Shown here: positions 17,012 to 27,384 of the stretch, piece after piece
How the letters are laid out: every line of letters starts with the position of its first letter
Position numbering within the stretch: the stretch's first letter is position 1
Source of the DNA: Lewinellaceae bacterium
GTDB lineage: Bacteria; Bacteroidota; Bacteroidia; Chitinophagales; Saprospiraceae
Length of the DNA stretch: 64,000 bases
Assembly (NCBI GenBank): GCA_020636435.1
Contig: JACJXX010000002.1
Coordinates: 1,054,001-1,118,000 of the forward strand
Reading direction: 5' to 3'
Made by a program: the position numbers and the translations under genes
Notes under the pieces: model-generated
Told to the model about the DNA's origin: nothing
The model's database searches: none
Seen by the model: the letters and a program-made list of their open reading frames with translations, nothing else

Positions 17012-18064
17012 ATGAAAAACTTCCCAGCCCGCCTCAAATCTGCTCGCCTGATGAACGGCTATTCCATGCAGGATTTGTCCGATCGACTGAATAATCAACT
17101 TTCCAAACAATCGGTCAGCCGCTATGAAAGCGGCATGATGGAGCCCAGTAAGAAAAGCCTGAAAATTTTATGCAAGGCGCTCGGTATAAAACCAGAATAT
17201 TTTGAACGGGAAATTCAGGTGTCGATGGAAAATGTGTCCTTCCGGAAAATCACCAAACTCTCCACTAAAAACGAAAAACAGATCAAGCTTCAGGCTGCCG
17301 ATTTCCTGGAGCGATACCTGGAATTAGAAGATATTGTCAGCGAAGCCCACCAATGGCAGGATCTTTCTTTTCCGGTTACTTCCCTGGAGGAAGTGGAAGA
17401 GGCGGCAGTCCAGCTCCGTAAAGAATGGAATCTTGGAGAAGACCCCCTTTACAACATAGTGGAGTTGCTGGAAGACCATGGCTTGAAAGTCCTGGAAGTG
17501 GATGCCGACGTTTCTTTTTCTGGCCTCTCCGGCCGTTTGGAAAGAGACCATACACCTTTTATTGTATTAAACGTCAATCCCCAGATTCCTATCGACCGGA
17601 AGCGGTTTACTGCCTTGCACGAGCTAGGGCATTTGGTTTTGAAAACCCCAAATATGCTGGAAAAGGAAGTGGAGCGATGCTGTAACCGTTTCGCCGCTGC
17701 CCTGTTGATCTCCCGAGGCAGGATGCTCGCGGAATTAGGCCCTAACAGGCACACCATACATATGAAAGAGCTGCAGTTGCTGAAGCAACAATACGGTATG
17801 TCCATGCAGGGCATTCTGTACCGTGCCAAAGACCTTGGCATCATCAGCGCGTACCAGTTCCGGCAGCAGATGAAGACTTTCAGCCAGCTTGGCATGAGGA
17901 AACGAGAACCGGACTTATACCAGGGGCAAGAAGCGGCCCTGCGCTTCCTACAATTGCTGTGCCGGGCAATCGCCGAGGAGATGATCACGGTGTCGAAGGG
18001 GGCGGAGCTATACAATATGCGGGTGGCGGAGTTTATGGATGAGATTACGAAATTCCAGAGGTAG
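17012..18064 (+). CDS. XRE-family HTH regulator fused to ImmA/IrrE metallopeptidase (COG2856)
   Basis: 350 residues. The N-terminal HTH (residues 3-58: RLKSARLMNGYSMQDLSDRL, SVSRYESGMMEPS) binds DNA. The C-terminal ImmA/IrrE zinc peptidase domain has HELGH at about 203-207 (FTALHELGHLVLKT) and a downstream acidic region (EKEVERCCNRFAAALLI). Such proteins cleave or sense repressors in mobile elements, stress circuits and toxin-antitoxin modules. The stop TAG is followed immediately by the ATG of a PIN-domain gene, indicating a two-gene operon. An inverted repeat just upstream may be its operator. Intact. Confidence 0.92.
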   Translation: MKNFPARLKSARLMNGYSMQDLSDRLNNQLSKQSVSRYESGMMEPSKKSLKILCKALGIKPEYFEREIQVSMENVSFRKITKLSTKNEKQIKLQAADFLERYLELEDIVSEAHQWQDLSFPVTSLEEVEEAAVQLRKEWNLGEDPLYNIVELLEDHGLKVLEVDADVSFSGLSGRLERDHTPFIVLNVNPQIPIDRKRFTALHELGHLVLKTPNMLEKEVERCCNRFAAALLISRGRMLAELGPNRHTIHMKELQLLKQQYGMSMQGILYRAKDLGIISAYQFRQQMKTFSQLGMRKREPDLYQGQEAALRFLQLLCRAIAEEMITVSKGAELYNMRVAEFMDEITKFQR

Positions 18065-18220
18065 ATGGGGGTCGTTGCGGTAACGGATGCCAATATTTTC
18101 ATCGACCTGTTCAAGATGAATCTGTTAGGCCTGCTTTTTCGGATGGGCTTGGAGGTTCATACTACTCGGGAAATTCTGGAGGAGCTTTACGAAGAGCAGC
18201 AGGCAATGCTACTCAAGACA

Positions 18221-19746
18221 TAGGCTGTGTAATCTGAGCCCTTTAGCCCTCCCCGCTTTTGAGCTCCTTTTCCATTCTTTTACGCAGGCCAAACCTGTTG
18301 TGGCAGACGTTGTCTTTTTGCCACTCTTGGAGCTGCGGCCCGGTGGCCGCCCGCATAGCCTGCTGAATGAATTGCGGGCTGACAGGCTGGTTGTACAGGG
18401 CGATGGACAACACATCGGCACTGATCGCCTTCATGCCCCCTTTGTTCTTGTAGCGCCCGAAGATGCTCTCGATGATGTCAGAGCAGCAGAGCAGAGGCCC
18501 GTCCTGGTAAACCGGCCGGTAGCATATAGGCGGCAAAAGTAGGCGCCCATCGCAGCAATAAAAGCGGTAGCCTGGCGGGTCATGACGTGTTGCGTAATGC
18601 GGTAATCGTTGACTTCCGCGCGCCACTCCGCGTAGCTGTCCGGGCTTAGCCCGCGGCTTTTGAGCACACTGGCCGTAATGGCGAGCAGGCTGTAAAACTG
18701 GTTTAGGCGAAGCCGGAGCCAAACGCCCCGGCAAAATGAAAGCCTGGCGCGCATGGAGGCTGGGAGCATCGGCCAGTAGCCGTCGATACGGCCCATCCAT
18801 TCCACCAAAGTAAAGATACGCAGGAAACGGCCTTTATCGCGTAGGCTGGGCGGCAAAGCGAAAGACCAATCTGTCAGCGCCAGTTGTTGGCGCAGCGTGC
18901 CCACCTGGGCGCACAGGCGGCTCAGTGCCTTATCGTCCTTGAACAGCGCTTTGGCCAGGTTCATCATCACGTGGCTGCAGTCGCTGACCCAGGGCAAGCC
19001 CAAAGCCCTCAATGCTGCCAATAAATTAGTTCCCTGGTCGCAGATAACATAGCTCAGAGTAGCCGCAGGGCGAAGGCACATATTGCGCCGGATAAAATCC
19101 GCTACCGCCGCGCCCGTCCAGGACGATTGGACTTCCATGCCCAATACGCTGACATCTTCTATGCACAAGGGGCGCCCGCAAGAGGCAGCATCGGCTTTGA
19201 CGCCCAGCAGCAACAGCAACTGCTCCTTCCCGATTTGGATGCTGGCGTCCAGTATCCCCACGTATTCGCCCTTAAGGCCGTGCGTCAGCTTCAGCGCATG
19301 CAGCCCACAGCGCTGTACCCAGTTGCTGGTACCGTCTTCCAGCTCGTACCGAATAGGGTACCAGCCCATCATCTCGGCGTAAAAGCCAGCCGTGGCCGCA
19401 GCACAGCGCAATGGCCCGCCGTGCAATACGATGTAAACAGCCAAGGCCATCATCTGCGCAGGGTACACGCAGTTAAACACAGGCTGAGGTTTTGTAATGG
19501 CTTGCAGCTCCCGGACCTGGGCCTGCAACTTCACGATCATCGCATCACGGTGGCGGATCTGGCCCTTGAGCCGGCGGCGTTGCCGAATGTTTTTTTGGAG
19601 GCGGCGGTGTAGCCGAAAAATCGTAGCTTTGAGTTGTGCCCGCATGGATGTCGTTTTTTGTTTCGCACCCTAAAGCTACGGATATGCGGGCACTTCTAAC
19701 TACACAAAAAACGCCGGGCTGGAAACGGGGCAGATTACACACCCTA
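18221..19746. mobile_element. IS element A, copy 1 (1526 bp, inactive)
   Basis: Ends are TAGGCTGTGTAATCTG and, inverted, TAGGGTGTGTAATCTG. It is flanked by a 10-bp target duplication ACTCAAGACA at 18211-18220 and 19747-19756. It is nearly identical to the copy at 25366-28880 but 8 bp longer because of small lesions in the transposase. Inserted in the PIN gene. Confidence 0.93.
18243..19645 (-). pseudogene. Transposase of IS element A, frameshifted
   Basis: Same protein as the 464-residue transposase at 27385-28779, but a net +5-bp change near 18510-18540 shifts the frame, so the N-terminal about 375 residues and the C-terminus (SIFGRYKNKGG ... KRMEKELKSGEG) are in different frames. A further cluster near 19329-19361 replaces the stretch after MGW by an unrelated but in-frame stretch (net +3 bp). 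See the intact copy for motifs. Confidence 0.9.
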
Positions 19747-20052
19747 ACTCAAGACAGGACAATTGGCGATCCTTGACCTTTCCGAAGAGCAATGGAAAGA
19801 GATTAACAAGATGTCATTCAGCCGCCGGTTTTCAGAAGCGGACCGCAGTGTTTTGGGAGTGGCTTATATTTTGAAAGCAGCTATTCTTACGAATGAAAAA
19901 CTGATGCGGCGGAAAGCTACACAATGGAAATTGGAAGTACACGGCATTTTGTGGTTGCTGGATTGTTTTGTGGAGAAGGATTTGCTTTCTCCGCAAACGG
20001 CGACGAAAAAATTGGAACATCTGATGGAAACTATACTAAGCGCGGTCACTAG

Positions 20053-21699
20053 CAGCCTGTCGGAGAACTCCCTGACGCCCCTGTATGCAAGCCTCAGGCA
20101 GCTCAGCGCCGCGGCCCAGCGGCCAAAGATGGCCCGGCGCGACGGGCCAGTTGGTTTCAATTTGGCCTGTTATCGAAGCCCAGCAGGCTTATCAGCCTTC
20201 TGTGACATACCTTTTTGGCTATAAACCCGCCTTTCGGGCCTATTTTTATGCGTTTATCAATACAAAAAGCCTTTTGAGGTTGAAAGCGCTACAAACAAGG
20301 AGCCATTCGCCATTAATAGCTACTTCGCCCCTGAAAGAAAACCGGCGGAAGCCCATGATTTCCTTGATAATCCCGAATACGGGCTCTACCGTCATTTTGC
20401 GCAAGCGGTAAATGGCACGCCCTATTTCTGTTTTAAGCTTATGGCTCATTTGCATTGAAGGGGTAGCATGCTCGCCGGGCGGCTCCAGATCTTGTTTGGT
20501 AAATTGTTGATCCAGCCATTGGTTATGAGCTTGCTTGCCTACCGCTATATAGGCATCAACTTCTCGCTGCTGGCAGCCTTGTACATTGCCTTGGCTAAAA
20601 TAGCCGTTATCGGCTGCTAACCTGTCCACATTCCCTAATATCGCCGGGATAACATCCAAGACGGGAAGCAATTCTTGGGTATCTACACAATGAGCATTGG
20701 TAAAAGCGCCAACAATAAGCATTTGTCCGCTTACAGCCGCTTGAGCATTATAACATTGATCGAAACCATCGCTGGTTTTCATGATCCTGGATTCAGGGTC
20801 AGTAAAGTTGTATTGATCCTTAGCCGTATACCCTCTTCCGGCGCCGTAGGTAGGTTTTTTTTCCCTTTGGTTTTCTTCCCGCTTTTCTTTTTTTTCCTCG
20901 CGGGTATTCATCTTGGCTTCGTATTCAGTATGTTCCCGCTCAAAACGCTCCTTAGCCCGCTGTTCAATTACCTTCTTGGTGCCTGGATCTTTTCTATGCG
21001 ATCCTCCCGCCGCTGTATCTCTACCGGTATGTCCAATTCCTACCTCCTGCATATCCACCTGTTTGGTACTCTCCATCAAGCGCTCTACTTCTTCTTTAAA
21101 TTGTTGCTCCAGGCGCCCATGTGTTCATAACTCATCGCGCTATGCTTGGAAGCATTGGTATGGATCTTCGTCCCGTCTATGTTTACCTGCCCTACCTTCA
21201 CAAAGCCCAGCGACTGGGCGATCAACAGGATCTGCACAAAGCAGCCGCCTATTTGTTCCAGGAAACGCTTGCGAAAATCCGCCAGTGTGTCGTGATCCGG
21301 GTGCAGGTTGCCCGAAATGAACCGAAACGCCACCGAGTCGTAGGTGGCTTCTTCTTCTTTTCCGCGAGCTGTACACCCCGGTGGCATAACCATAGAACAG
21401 CAAGCCTAATAGCATCCGGGGTCATAGGGCGGCGGGCCAGACGGCTTGTACTCCTTGTAGATAGCCGATAAGTCCAGCTGCTCCGTTATCTCAACCACAA
21501 ACCGCGCCAAATGCTTTTGCGGAAGCCATTCGTCTATCGAGGCGGGCATCAAATGCTCCTTGTTCCGGTCAGGGGTAATAAACTTACGCATAGCATGATC
21601 TATTTGAGGGCCCAATTTATGCCCTTTATTCCTTCATCGCTCTTGGAATCCCTATTTTTCGGCCAGCGTTGCCCTAGCAGCCTGTTCTCCGACAGGCTG
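20053..21699. mobile_element. IS1182-family insertion sequence (1647 bp, degraded)
   Basis: Ends CAGCCTGTCGGAGAAC and GTTCTCCGACAGGCTG are exact inverted repeats, flanked on both sides by CTAG (20049-20052 and 21700-21703). The interior encodes an IS1182-type transposase in several frames. Removing it and the following IS630 element restores the palindromic site CGGTCACTAGTGACCG in the PIN gene. Confidence 0.88.
20246..21615 (-). pseudogene. IS1182-family transposase, broken into at least three frames
   Basis: The N-terminus (FITPDRNKEHLMPASIDEWL ... YKEYKPSGPPPYDP) starts at 21588 or upstream. The middle (AFRFISGNLHPDHDTLADFR ... VKVGQVNIDGTKIHTNASK) is in 21085-21393 and the C-terminal half (RLAADNGYFSQGN ... 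VEPVFGIIKEIMGFRRFS) in 20246-21079. Frameshifts separate the pieces. The order and motifs are those of the IS1182 DDE transposases. Inactive. Confidence 0.88.
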
Positions 21700-21702
21700 C
21701 TA

Positions 21703-22823
21703 GAGGTGAAAAGTTGGAGAGTACCTATCTTTGTGGGTAACCAAACCTGTAAAATATGTACTCTCCGATAATCAGCGAAGCTGACTATGAACACGCAAGA
21801 TACTACAAAAAGTACGGTAGTTCACCATTAATCCGCCAACGCATGCATGTACTATATCTTCGGGCCAAGGGGCTTCGTCCCGGGCCCTGCGCCGAGGTAG
21901 CTGATGTACACCCCAATTCGAGCCATTCGCTGGACGAAGGCCTATATATGGAACGGGGCGCGGTGGGCTGCTGGCAGTAGAGCGCTACCGCCCTTCCAGC
22001 GACTTGGTGAACTATGCTGACAAGATCAAGGCAGATTTTGACAAGGATCCGCCACGTTGTGCCAGCGAGGCGCGCAAACGGATCAAGCAGCTTACCGGCT
22101 TGGAGCGCGGAATGACTCAAGTGCGCAAATTTGTCAAGCACGTACTCAAGTTTCGCTATCGCAAGTTCCGCCCCCTGCCAGGAGGGAAGCTGCCTATCAA
22201 AGAGCTGGTATGCCAAGCAGGCAGCTTTCCTTGAGCAGGAGTTGAACCCCTTGCTGGACAAAGTACACGAGGAGTGGCGGACGTGTTCTTTGTCGATGCG
22301 GCACACCCTGTACAAGGCTTTCATAGTACGTATGTATGGAGCGAGAAGCCCGTCTGCGTCAGGACATCAAGCGGTAAGCAGCGAGTGAACATCCTGGGGG
22401 CTATGCATGCGTACCACGCATGAATTGTACAGCATCAGCACTACAGATTATATCAAGGCAACAACAGTTGTCGAGCTCATTAGCTTCCTTCGCGAAGAGC
22501 TGCCCGGCAGGAGCATATACCTGGTTTTGGACAATGCCCGCTATCAAAGGTGCGAATTGGTGGCCAAGGCAGCCAGGAAATACCGGGTTCACTTGGTTTT
22601 CCTACCCCCATATTCCCCTAACCTGAACCTTATCGAGCGGTTTTGGAAATACCTCAAAAAGCAAGTCCTGGCTGGCTTCCATTACCCAACCAAGCAAGGC
22701 TTCGTTGAAGCCATTGACAACTTTATTGACGAAGTCAATGAGGGGTTGCACGAGGAGGAAATCAACGAGTTGATGAACCTTAAATTTCAGCTCCTTGAGG
22801 TGGCTTGACAACATTTTCACCTC
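21703..22823. mobile_element. IS630-family insertion sequence (1121 bp, degraded)
   Basis: Ends GAGGTGAAAA and TTTTCACCTC are inverted repeats. The left flank is TA inside the CTAG left by the IS1182 element, and the right flank reads TG where TA is expected, so one base has changed. Size and transposase type fit IS630, which targets TA. It inserted after, and at the edge of, the IS1182 element. Confidence 0.82.
21756..22808 (+). pseudogene. IS630-family transposase, frameshifted
   Basis: The N-terminal helix-turn-helix part (SEADYEHARYYKKYG, SSPLIRQRMHVLYLRAKG) is in frame from 21756. The middle is in 22004-22234 in another frame, and the C-terminal DDE part (YLVLDNARYQRCELV, LPPYSPNLNLIERFWKYLKK) is in 22407-22808. 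Several frameshifts and a probable deletion separate them, so it is inactive. Confidence 0.87.
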
Positions 22824-25368
22824 TGGTGACCGAGCGGTGTATAATTTTTATTTGCCTAAGGAGGAGTGCCTGGAACGATTGGCAAAGTGGGGAGGGGGCT
22901 ACCTGTCTAACATTGGCCACACTGGTCGTTGTCCGTTGCCTGTTGTTCGTTGACCGTTGTTGCAACTTGCTGGCTGCCAAACGCATGGCTGCCCAACGCA
23001 ACCGACAACCGACAACTGGCCAACCTTAGAAGGGTAGCCGGGGAGGGAATGAGAATGTTGATACTTAGAATAATTACCTATACTACCTCTTATAAAACTT
23101 AAACATCGGCGGTAATTTTTTTTGAACTAAGCGAGTAGAATAAAATATTCTCGCAAATTAGAAAAATGAGCAAGTTCATAAAATACGCGGAAAGAATTAA
23201 AAATCTGGTAGCCGGGGATAATCTGGAAGCTGCCATCGATTTACTTAGAGGCTTGCTGAAAGACTCTCCTATATTGAATGAAGCCATTGTTCAATCGGCG
23301 AGGCTGACAGAGGTCGAACAGATGATCCGATTGGGTACTGTTAGCTTTGAGCAAGCTACCATCACTAAGAATCAAATCCGCATGGGAATTCTTTCCTTAC
23401 TCTGTAAAATTGAAGAGAAGGCAGAAACATATCCCGGAGCTTTGGAGGAAGTTGAAAAAGCTGTATGTACCGTCCAATCATACTCCAGTAATAAAAATGC
23501 TATCATTGGTAGCCAAGTTCAAGCAAGAACAGTTACTATTGGCGACCAACATCATTACTATGGCTACTCCAAAGGACTGGTTTTTTTGGAGTGTGGGTTC
23601 TCGTATCCGCAACCATATGTTTCCAGGCGATTTATTCTGATATCTGAAGATAAGCCTGATGAATCTTTGACTTTTTCCGGGTTATCTATCCTGGAAAAGA
23701 TCGACTTCCATAGAAGGATAGTCATTTTGAGTGACGCGGGAGTCGGAAAATCCTTTGAATTACTAAAGATTGGCTATGAATATCAACAGGCGGGGCTAAG
23801 GCCAGCCATTATCCGGTTGAAGAATAATAATCCTTTACCCAACTTTATTTTATCCGAAGAAGACGCTGCTGATACTGAAAACAGGGTTGTTCTTTTTGAC
23901 GGATTGGACGAAGTGAATATTGAGGATGCCAGCCGAGGAATCTCAAACCTTGCTGCTGATTATCCTAATCTACGAATTGTGGTTTCCTGTCGGAGCAACC
24001 TTTATCAAAATGCTTTGGAGGGCTTCACTTGCTTCCCATTACAAAAATTTTCTAATGAGGAGATAAATGTCTTTTTAGATCAGGTGATCCCCAACCAAAA
24101 GCGGCACTTTCTTGATGTTCTTCCCAATCCTGAAATATGGGAAGTATTCAGAACCCCCTTCTTTTTGGAAAAAGCAGTACAATACTACCATAGAAATGAC
24201 TCGTCCCTTCCGGAAAACAAAATTGAACTTCTGGAATTTTTTGTTCAGGCAAGCCTGAATATTAGATTGGGGGATATAAGTCCTATTCCTGAAAAGAAGG
24301 TACTTCGGGAAAGATGCAGAACCGCATTAGAAAAAGTAGCCTTTGTAATGGAATGCATGGGGGCGAACGACATTTCACAAGACCGTTTCACCCAGATCAT
24401 CCCCGATCTAAATGAAATTTCATTAATTCTCCGGCAGTCTTCTTTGTTAGAATCATCAGGTAGCAACTTTCAGTTTTCCCATCGAATCATCCAGGAATAC
24501 CTTGCTGCGAAGGTGTTGTCGAGAGCCAAAAGTATCCATCAGATAAAAAAAGTGGTTGCTCTTCCGAAGGCCTTTCGAAAGATAAAGCCCTCCTGGCTGA
24601 ATACCCTTTCTGATTTGCTCAGTATTTGGGAAAAGAATGATAAAAAGAAATCAAGGCTCCTGTCTTGGTTATTGGATTCAGAGCCTGAAGTTCTTACTTT
24701 TTTTGAAAAAGAAAAAATTCCAACGGGTACTCGGGAGGAGATATTCCGGAAGGTTTTTCTTCAGCATAATCAGGAAAAAAGAGTCTTTGATTATCAATTT
24801 TTCACCCCGAAAGATTTAGTTGGGTTAGCCGGCAACAGGTCTACTTTTCGGTTCGTCTTCAAAGAATTGGAGAAGGCAACATCTCACACCTGCATAAATA
24901 ATGCCCTCACATTGTTAAGGTATTTCTCCTCCCATTCTGTACCCTCGGATTTAAAAGAATCGTTGAGAACGACTCTAAAAAAGCAGGTGTATGATTTCGA
25001 AAACAATACTCCTTATCTCCGGCATCTGGCTATTGAATGCTTTCTCAATTTCTTTATGAATGATCCGAGAGAAGAACCGGAAAGGTTAGTAGATGCTTTT
25101 CTCGATGCCTCCAGCCCCGACGAGCGAATGTCCGCCTACGCCACCATCCGTATTTTCCACTTACAAGGAAAGTATATGAAAGATTTGCTCAATCGAATGC
25201 TTCAACTCGATGATCCAAATTGGCGTAAGGGCAATAACCTGATGGATGAAGACTATCATCGGCTGGAACAATGCATCAAGGAACTGTCCTCAGCAGATGA
25301 TATAATCAGTTTTTTTGAGGCGTACTCAATCGTTTTCCAGGATCATCACTCCTCATTCCTAGACCTAG

Positions 25369-27361
25369 CGTGAGTTTACTACGGCGGCCAGCCAATAACA
25401 AGTTTCGCACGTACATAGGCCGCTGATAATAAGGGTGTTACGAGGGCAGGGCGGCAGCGAATTTTGTATATACTAACTAATTTTTTAGAACCTCTTGATT
25501 AATTCATTGATTGTCAGTAAATTGCTGTTTTATCTACACAAGCGTATATACTAACAATGGCAAGCTTGGTACAAAAGACGGTCAAAGGCTATAAATACTG
25601 GTACATAGTAGAAAGCCGCCGCGTTAACGGCAAGCCCCGGCCTCTGGTAATCGAATACCTCGGCACGGCCGACAAGTTGTTAGAACGCTTAAGGCAATGC
25701 CCCGAAAACGCAAGCCTAAAATCTTATGCTTATGGGGACGTTGCCGGCCTGCTGTCCATAGCCCAGCGCTTAAACGTTGCCGCGACGATCAACAAATATA
25801 TTGATTGGCGCCGAAAAAATTCCCCTAAACAGCCCATCAGGAATAATTTAACAGCAGGCGCCACTTATTTATTGGGCGCCGTCGGGCGTTCCTGCATGAT
25901 GACGAGCAAAAGGGGATGGCATGAGTGGGCCAGGACAACCGCCTTAGAATATTTGCTGCGAGCGGATTTCAGTAAAGTCGACAGCCAGCATTTCTGGGAC
26001 CTAATGGATGCCTTGCCCGAAGAAAATATCCCAAAAATCGAACGGGAAATAATGGACGCAGCCTTTAAGGAATTTGACATAAAGACGGATGCTCTGTTTT
26101 ATGACGCTACTAATTTCTTTACGTTTATCTCCACGGCCAACACCCGCAACACGCTGGCGCAACGAGGCAAGAACAAACAAAAACGCCACGACTTGCGGCA
26201 AGTAGGCATGGCCCTGGTGGTGAGCAAAGAGGATCAAATCCCTTTATTCCACCACACTTACCAAGGCAATTTGAATGACGTAACCATATTCGAAAGCGTA
26301 ATAAAAGACATAAGCAAGCGCATAAAAAACATAGGCCTTGATATTAGCCGGCATACTTTTGTCTTGGACAGGGGCAACAACTCAAAAGCTAATTTTGGGA
26401 TAATACAAAGCCTGGAGTTGTTTTACGTTGGCGCGCTCAGCCCGGCAAACCATAAGGAATTAGTATTGGAAGCGATGGAAGCCCTCAGCGGCAAAACCAC
26501 AGAAGAGGGCCAGCCCAATTTTTACCGGGCTAAAGCCCAGGTTTGGGGCGCAGAAAGGACGGTAGTTGCCTTCATCTCAGAGAAACTTAAAGAAGGCCAG
26601 GCCAGGGGCATCCATTCGATGCTCGCTAAAAAAGAAAAGCAGTTGGCCAAGCTCCAAAACAAGCTCAAGGAGCCAAATGCCAAAAAACGAAACCGCAAAC
26701 AATTGGTTGCCCAAATTGGCAACATCCTAAAAACAAAACAAGCCAAAGGATTAATAGAATGGGAGCTAAAATGGAAAAGAAAAGGCCGCTATGAATTAAG
26801 CTTTCAAATAAAGAGCCAGGAAACCGAAAAGCTGGAAGCGGCATTCGGCCTGAGGATATTAATGACAAACCGGCATAGCTGGAGCACCGATGAAATAATT
26901 GAGGCTTATTACGGGCAATCCAACGTCGAAAAGGCTTTTAAGGAATTGAAAAACCCTTATCATTTAACCGTGAAACCCCAATACCATTGGACGGACCAAA
27001 AAATCAAAGTACATAATTTTATTTGCGTCTTAGGCTATTTGCTGGCCTCGCTGCTCTGCAAGGAAGCGCGCGACAAAGCAAATTATAAAGGCAGCATCAA
27101 TACCTTGTTAAACAAGCTGAAAAATGTCCGCCTTGGAACTGTCTTAACCAATAATAATAAAGGCGGAAAAATAAAAGTTGAACATAAAATCGAAGAAATG
27201 TCAAGCGAGGAGCAAGTATTGTTTAACGCTCTTGGCTTGCAAAAAAACCTCCATGCAGGAGTAAAAATCAAGGGTGTTAGTATATACAACTGAAACCGCT
27301 GCAATAAACTGTTATTCAGTGGATTAAACCTCTTTTTTTGGAACGCCGTAGTAAACTCACG
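25369..27361. mobile_element. IS1634-family insertion sequence (1993 bp), nested in IS element A
   Basis: Inverted ends CGTGAGTTTACTACGGCG (left) and its exact reverse complement (right), flanked by CTAG at 25365-25368 and 27362-27365. The site CTAG is made of the last base of the IS-A target duplication and the first three bases of IS-A, which proves the order of events: IS-A first, this element second. It carries one intact transposase. Confidence 0.9.
25557..27293 (+). CDS. IS1634-family (COG5421) DDE transposase
   Basis: 578 residues, intact. The N-terminus has the family start (YKYWYIVESRRVNGKPRP, VIEYLGTADKLLERL). DDE segments are LFYDATNFFTF near 180, FVLDRGNNSKANFG near 268 and the C-terminal IIEAYYGQSNVEKAFKELKN near 450, with a lysine-rich insert at about 345-400. 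ATG at 25557. It is the only clearly complete transposase here beside IS-A copy 2 and the IS4-type gene, so the element may still be mobile. Confidence 0.92.
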   Translation: MASLVQKTVKGYKYWYIVESRRVNGKPRPLVIEYLGTADKLLERLRQCPENASLKSYAYGDVAGLLSIAQRLNVAATINKYIDWRRKNSPKQPIRNNLTAGATYLLGAVGRSCMMTSKRGWHEWARTTALEYLLRADFSKVDSQHFWDLMDALPEENIPKIEREIMDAAFKEFDIKTDALFYDATNFFTFISTANTRNTLAQRGKNKQKRHDLRQVGMALVVSKEDQIPLFHHTYQGNLNDVTIFESVIKDISKRIKNIGLDISRHTFVLDRGNNSKANFGIIQSLELFYVGALSPANHKELVLEAMEALSGKTTEEGQPNFYRAKAQVWGAERTVVAFISEKLKEGQARGIHSMLAKKEKQLAKLQNKLKEPNAKKRNRKQLVAQIGNILKTKQAKGLIEWELKWKRKGRYELSFQIKSQETEKLEAAFGLRILMTNRHSWSTDEIIEAYYGQSNVEKAFKELKNPYHLTVKPQYHWTDQKIKVHNFICVLGYLLASLLCKEARDKANYKGSINTLLNKLKNVRLGTVLTNNNKGGKIKVEHKIEEMSSEEQVLFNALGLQKNLHAGVKIKGVSIYN

Positions 27362-27384
27362 CTAGGGTGTGTAATCTGAGCCCT

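Larger units (their letters stand above)
18065..22953 (+). pseudogene. PIN-domain protein gene split by three insertion sequences
   Basis: Segments 18065-18220, 19757-20050 and 22825-22950 join into one 192-codon frame once the IS copies and target duplications are removed, apart from one apparent A-to-G change at 22825. The protein begins VAVTDANIFIDLF (first PIN Asp), continues LEVHTTREILEELYEEQQA, then FSEADRSVLGVAYILKAAILTNEKLMRRKA (further PIN acidic residue and helix) and ends near FYLPKEECLERLAKWG, a usual PIN-protein tail. It follows the XRE-ImmA gene without a gap, so it was probably the effector RNase of a toxin-antitoxin-like pair. The exact end is uncertain because a repeat-like sequence follows 22910. 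Disrupted, hence presumably inactive. Confidence 0.82.

Noticed and set aside
18221..19746. Assigning IS element A to a named family such as IS66
   Set aside because: Length, 10-bp duplication and single transposase do not fit IS66, and no family signature was recognised with certainty.
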